From positions 1 through 33,446 of the forward strand of contig CAMCKZ010000030.1 in the NCBI GenBank assembly GCA_945875545.1: 33,446 nt of DNA. Direction: 5' to 3'. How positions within the stretch are numbered: position 1 is the first letter of the stretch; every line of letters starts with the position of its first letter. This document shows, one piece after another, positions 31,789-33,446 of this stretch. The notes under the pieces are model-generated. The model did not search any database. It saw only the letters and a program-made list of their open reading frames with translations, and was not told where the DNA came from. The translations under genes and the position numbers were made by a program. The DNA comes from Polyangium aurulentum. Its GTDB lineage: Bacteria > Myxococcota_A > Polyangia > Polyangiales > Polyangiaceae.

Positions 31789-33446
31789 AGAAACTTTCCG
31801 CTTTTTTCGCGAGTCTTTGCGCGGCGACCGTGTTCGCGGTTTTGGGAGTGAGCGCGTGCTCCGAGGCGCCTGGTACCGGGCCCGCGCCTGTGAGCGCCGT
31901 TGCCGCGACCGTCCTTCCTGACGCGGGCGGTTGCTTTTTTCCCAAGGAAAATGCTGGGGGAATGCGCACCATGAGCTTGTCGGTGCCGGCCGCGGGCTGC
32001 TGCCTCGACACCCTCTGTTGCTACCCATTTTGCGCCTACCCCGACACCATCGACAGCACGGTCATCGTGCCTCCGGCGTTTCAAAGTGCCGACGGCCTTC
32101 GCCTCGCGCCCACGTCGGCCACGTGCCGCGATCAGGGTGCGGCTGCGGCCCAAGCGCCCGTTGTCATGGCGACGGTGCTTGGCTACGACTACGCCGGATA
32201 CGACGGCGCCGTTGATTTGTGGCAGGGTTTTGTTGTCAAGTACAATCGGCTTGGCATCGGCGATTTCTTCGGAAACGCGGCACAAACGCAGGGTGCCCTG
32301 GGCTTGGTCACCCGCGACCCACTCTTTTCGGGCAGCAACATCGACTGCAATCAGGCGAGCTACGACGCCGTGACCAGTGCGGTTCTTTCGCTCACGCCGA
32401 ACGCCGGTGCCCTGCTGGGCGCTTGGCCGGTGCCGGGCAACATGGATTGGTGGGGGCAGCCCGCGGGCAATCCGGTCACTCTTGCCCTTCGCGCGGCGAA
32501 GGCTCGGCTTCTCAGTTATTGGGCCGCGAACAAGTTTGTGTCGCTCGCAACCGTGCTGGTCGTAAACGACTTTCCGGCGGCCTGCGGCGACAACCTCACG
32601 CAGCTCAATGCCGACGCCTGGGCGAATGTGTGGGGCACGGGATCGGGCACCAACCCGCGTGTCGAAACCGACGTCATCGTGGCCAACAACGACTACTTCG
32701 GCAGCGGCTACAACTACCAATACGACATCGTGCGCCGCAACGGCTGGGGCTCGATGGCCAGCTATTCGAACAGCTCCAACGCCTACGTTCAGAGCAAGGC
32801 GCAAGACGCCATGTTCTTCACGCGCAAGCAAATCGCGGTGGATCGCTTCGTGGTGCAACCCCCGTCCACGGGCGAGGTCGTCGATCTGACTACGCTCAAG
32901 TTCTACTTGACAATCGACGGCACCGAGCAACTCGTGCCGAACGCCGGCGCGCTGCTTGGCTGCGGCACCACGCTGCCAGGCTACTACGCCGAGCGCCCTG
33001 ACGGCGTGAACGGCCGCATTCTGATCAACCTCTGCCCGGTCAGTTCGGGCCAGGCGGCAGGTGGCGCGGTGCTCTCAGCGCGTGTCGTCTACAACTGCGA
33101 GCAGGTGCTTGGCACCCAGGCAACGTGGGTGCGCCCTTACGCGTTCGACATGACCGGCTGCAGCGCCGCGCAACCGCCCACCGCCACGCGATTCGAGTGG
33201 AACGCGAGCCTGCCAAGCAACACCTGGATCGAGTTCCGTCTCGCGTTTTCGCCCACCGTCGATGGCGCGCAAACAGCCCCGGTGAATTACAAGTGGCAGG
33301 CGCAGGCATGGTCGAATCCCGCGAGCGCTGTGGGTTACATGGAGCTGGCCCGTATGGCCCTCCAGAACCCGCTTCCGGCCGATTACCGCTGGAGTCGTCT
33401 CGAAGTCGAGCTCCACGCGAGCCAAGACCTCAAATATACGCCGTCT
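31785..33446 (+). CDS. Lipoprotein B' (paralogue of B), incomplete at window end
   Basis: The frame is open for 554 codons from a GTG start at 31785 to the end of the window, with no stop. The GTG overlaps the A' stop (GTGA). The signal MKKLSAFFASLCAATVFAVLG ends in SAC (Cys27). A CC..CC..FCAY motif follows (GCCLDTLCCYPFCAYP), as in B. The VWA-like body has ATVLGYDYAGYDG for the lost MIDAS motif, then GIGDFFGNAAQTQGALGLVTRDP, DCNQASYDA, GNPVTLALRAAKARL, ATVLVVNDFPAACGDN and VETDVIVA. The C-terminal domain has LKFYLTIDGTEQLVPNAGALLGCG and GRILINLCPVS. It lacks the Cys-rich insertion of B. The C-terminal end lies outside the window. Its signal, shared motifs and phase make it a real gene. Confidence 0.85.
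   Translation, partial: MKKLSAFFASLCAATVFAVLGVSACSEAPGTGPAPVSAVAATVLPDAGGCFFPKENAGGMRTMSLSVPAAGCCLDTLCCYPFCAYPDTIDSTVIVPPAFQSADGLRLAPTSATCRDQGAAAAQAPVVMATVLGYDYAGYDGAVDLWQGFVVKYNRLGIGDFFGNAAQTQGALGLVTRDPLFSGSNIDCNQASYDAVTSAVLSLTPNAGALLGAWPVPGNMDWWGQPAGNPVTLALRAAKARLLSYWAANKFVSLATVLVVNDFPAACGDNLTQLNADAWANVWGTGSGTNPRVETDVIVANNDYFGSGYNYQYDIVRRNGWGSMASYSNSSNAYVQSKAQDAMFFTRKQIAVDRFVVQPPSTGEVVDLTTLKFYLTIDGTEQLVPNAGALLGCGTTLPGYYAERPDGVNGRILINLCPVSSGQAAGGAVLSARVVYNCEQVLGTQATWVRPYAFDMTGCSAAQPPTATRFEWNASLPSNTWIEFRLAFSPTVDGAQTAPVNYKWQAQAWSNPASAVGYMELARMALQNPLPADYRWSRLEVELHASQDLKYTPS

Overview
The window is chromosomal DNA from a GC-rich, didermic bacterium, most likely a member of the Myxococcota (Polyangia-like). 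The evidence is the codon bias, the many lipoproteins with long Ala/Gly/Asp-rich leaders, a DUF1592-DUF1552 gene pair, a GTP-type PEP carboxykinase, and surface lipoproteins built like myxobacterial VWA proteins. No IS element, phage gene or CRISPR array is visible.

Layout. 1-498: no recognisable gene, one 24-bp tandem duplication. 499-4271 (+): nitrogen and C4 metabolism, with PII (glnB), adenylylatable type I glutamine synthetase (glnA) and an NAD-type malic enzyme. 4272-4398: a convergent intergenic region filled with a degenerate 27-28-bp tandem array. 4399-9868 (-): a four-gene block of exported proteins (alpha/beta hydrolase lipoprotein, DUF1592-family lipoprotein, Tat-exported DUF1552 protein, one-haem lipoprotein), preceded on the same strand by metK (9947-11098). 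11382-11994 (+): tRNA-Arg(TCT), whose encoded CCA end supplies the first base of the start codon of a CYTH triphosphatase gene. 12095-16292 (+): an S41/PDZ protease-like secreted protein, a lipoprotein and argJ, followed by a relic of a class III nucleotidyl cyclase. 16637-18436 (-): pckG. 18591-24124 (+): lipoprotein, EamA transporter, PlsB-like acyltransferase and a multi-S1-domain RNA-binding protein with its terminator, then a 13-bp x 8 minisatellite. 24385-27912 (+): a ComFB-family protein, a possible SUFU-like protein and an alkyl-DHAP-synthase-like flavoprotein with an odd C-terminal extension. 28059-33446 (+): an A-B-A'-B' tandem duplication of two lipoprotein genes whose reading frames all overlap. 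The last gene runs off the window.

The two most unusual features are as follows. (1) A dispersed semi-palindromic 11-mer, TGYA-NNN-TRCA with core TGYAGANTRCA, was found 30 times by eye, where about one to two are expected. It lies in all three codon phases, on genes of both strands and in intergenic DNA, and is clustered at 4280-4387. It behaves like a highly iterated genomic signal (HIP1- or uptake-sequence-like) and I know of no description of it. (2) The A-B-A'-B' lipoprotein operon, in which the B proteins look like VWA domains that have lost their metal-site motif. The overlap of the tRNA CCA end with a start codon is the third point worth checking.
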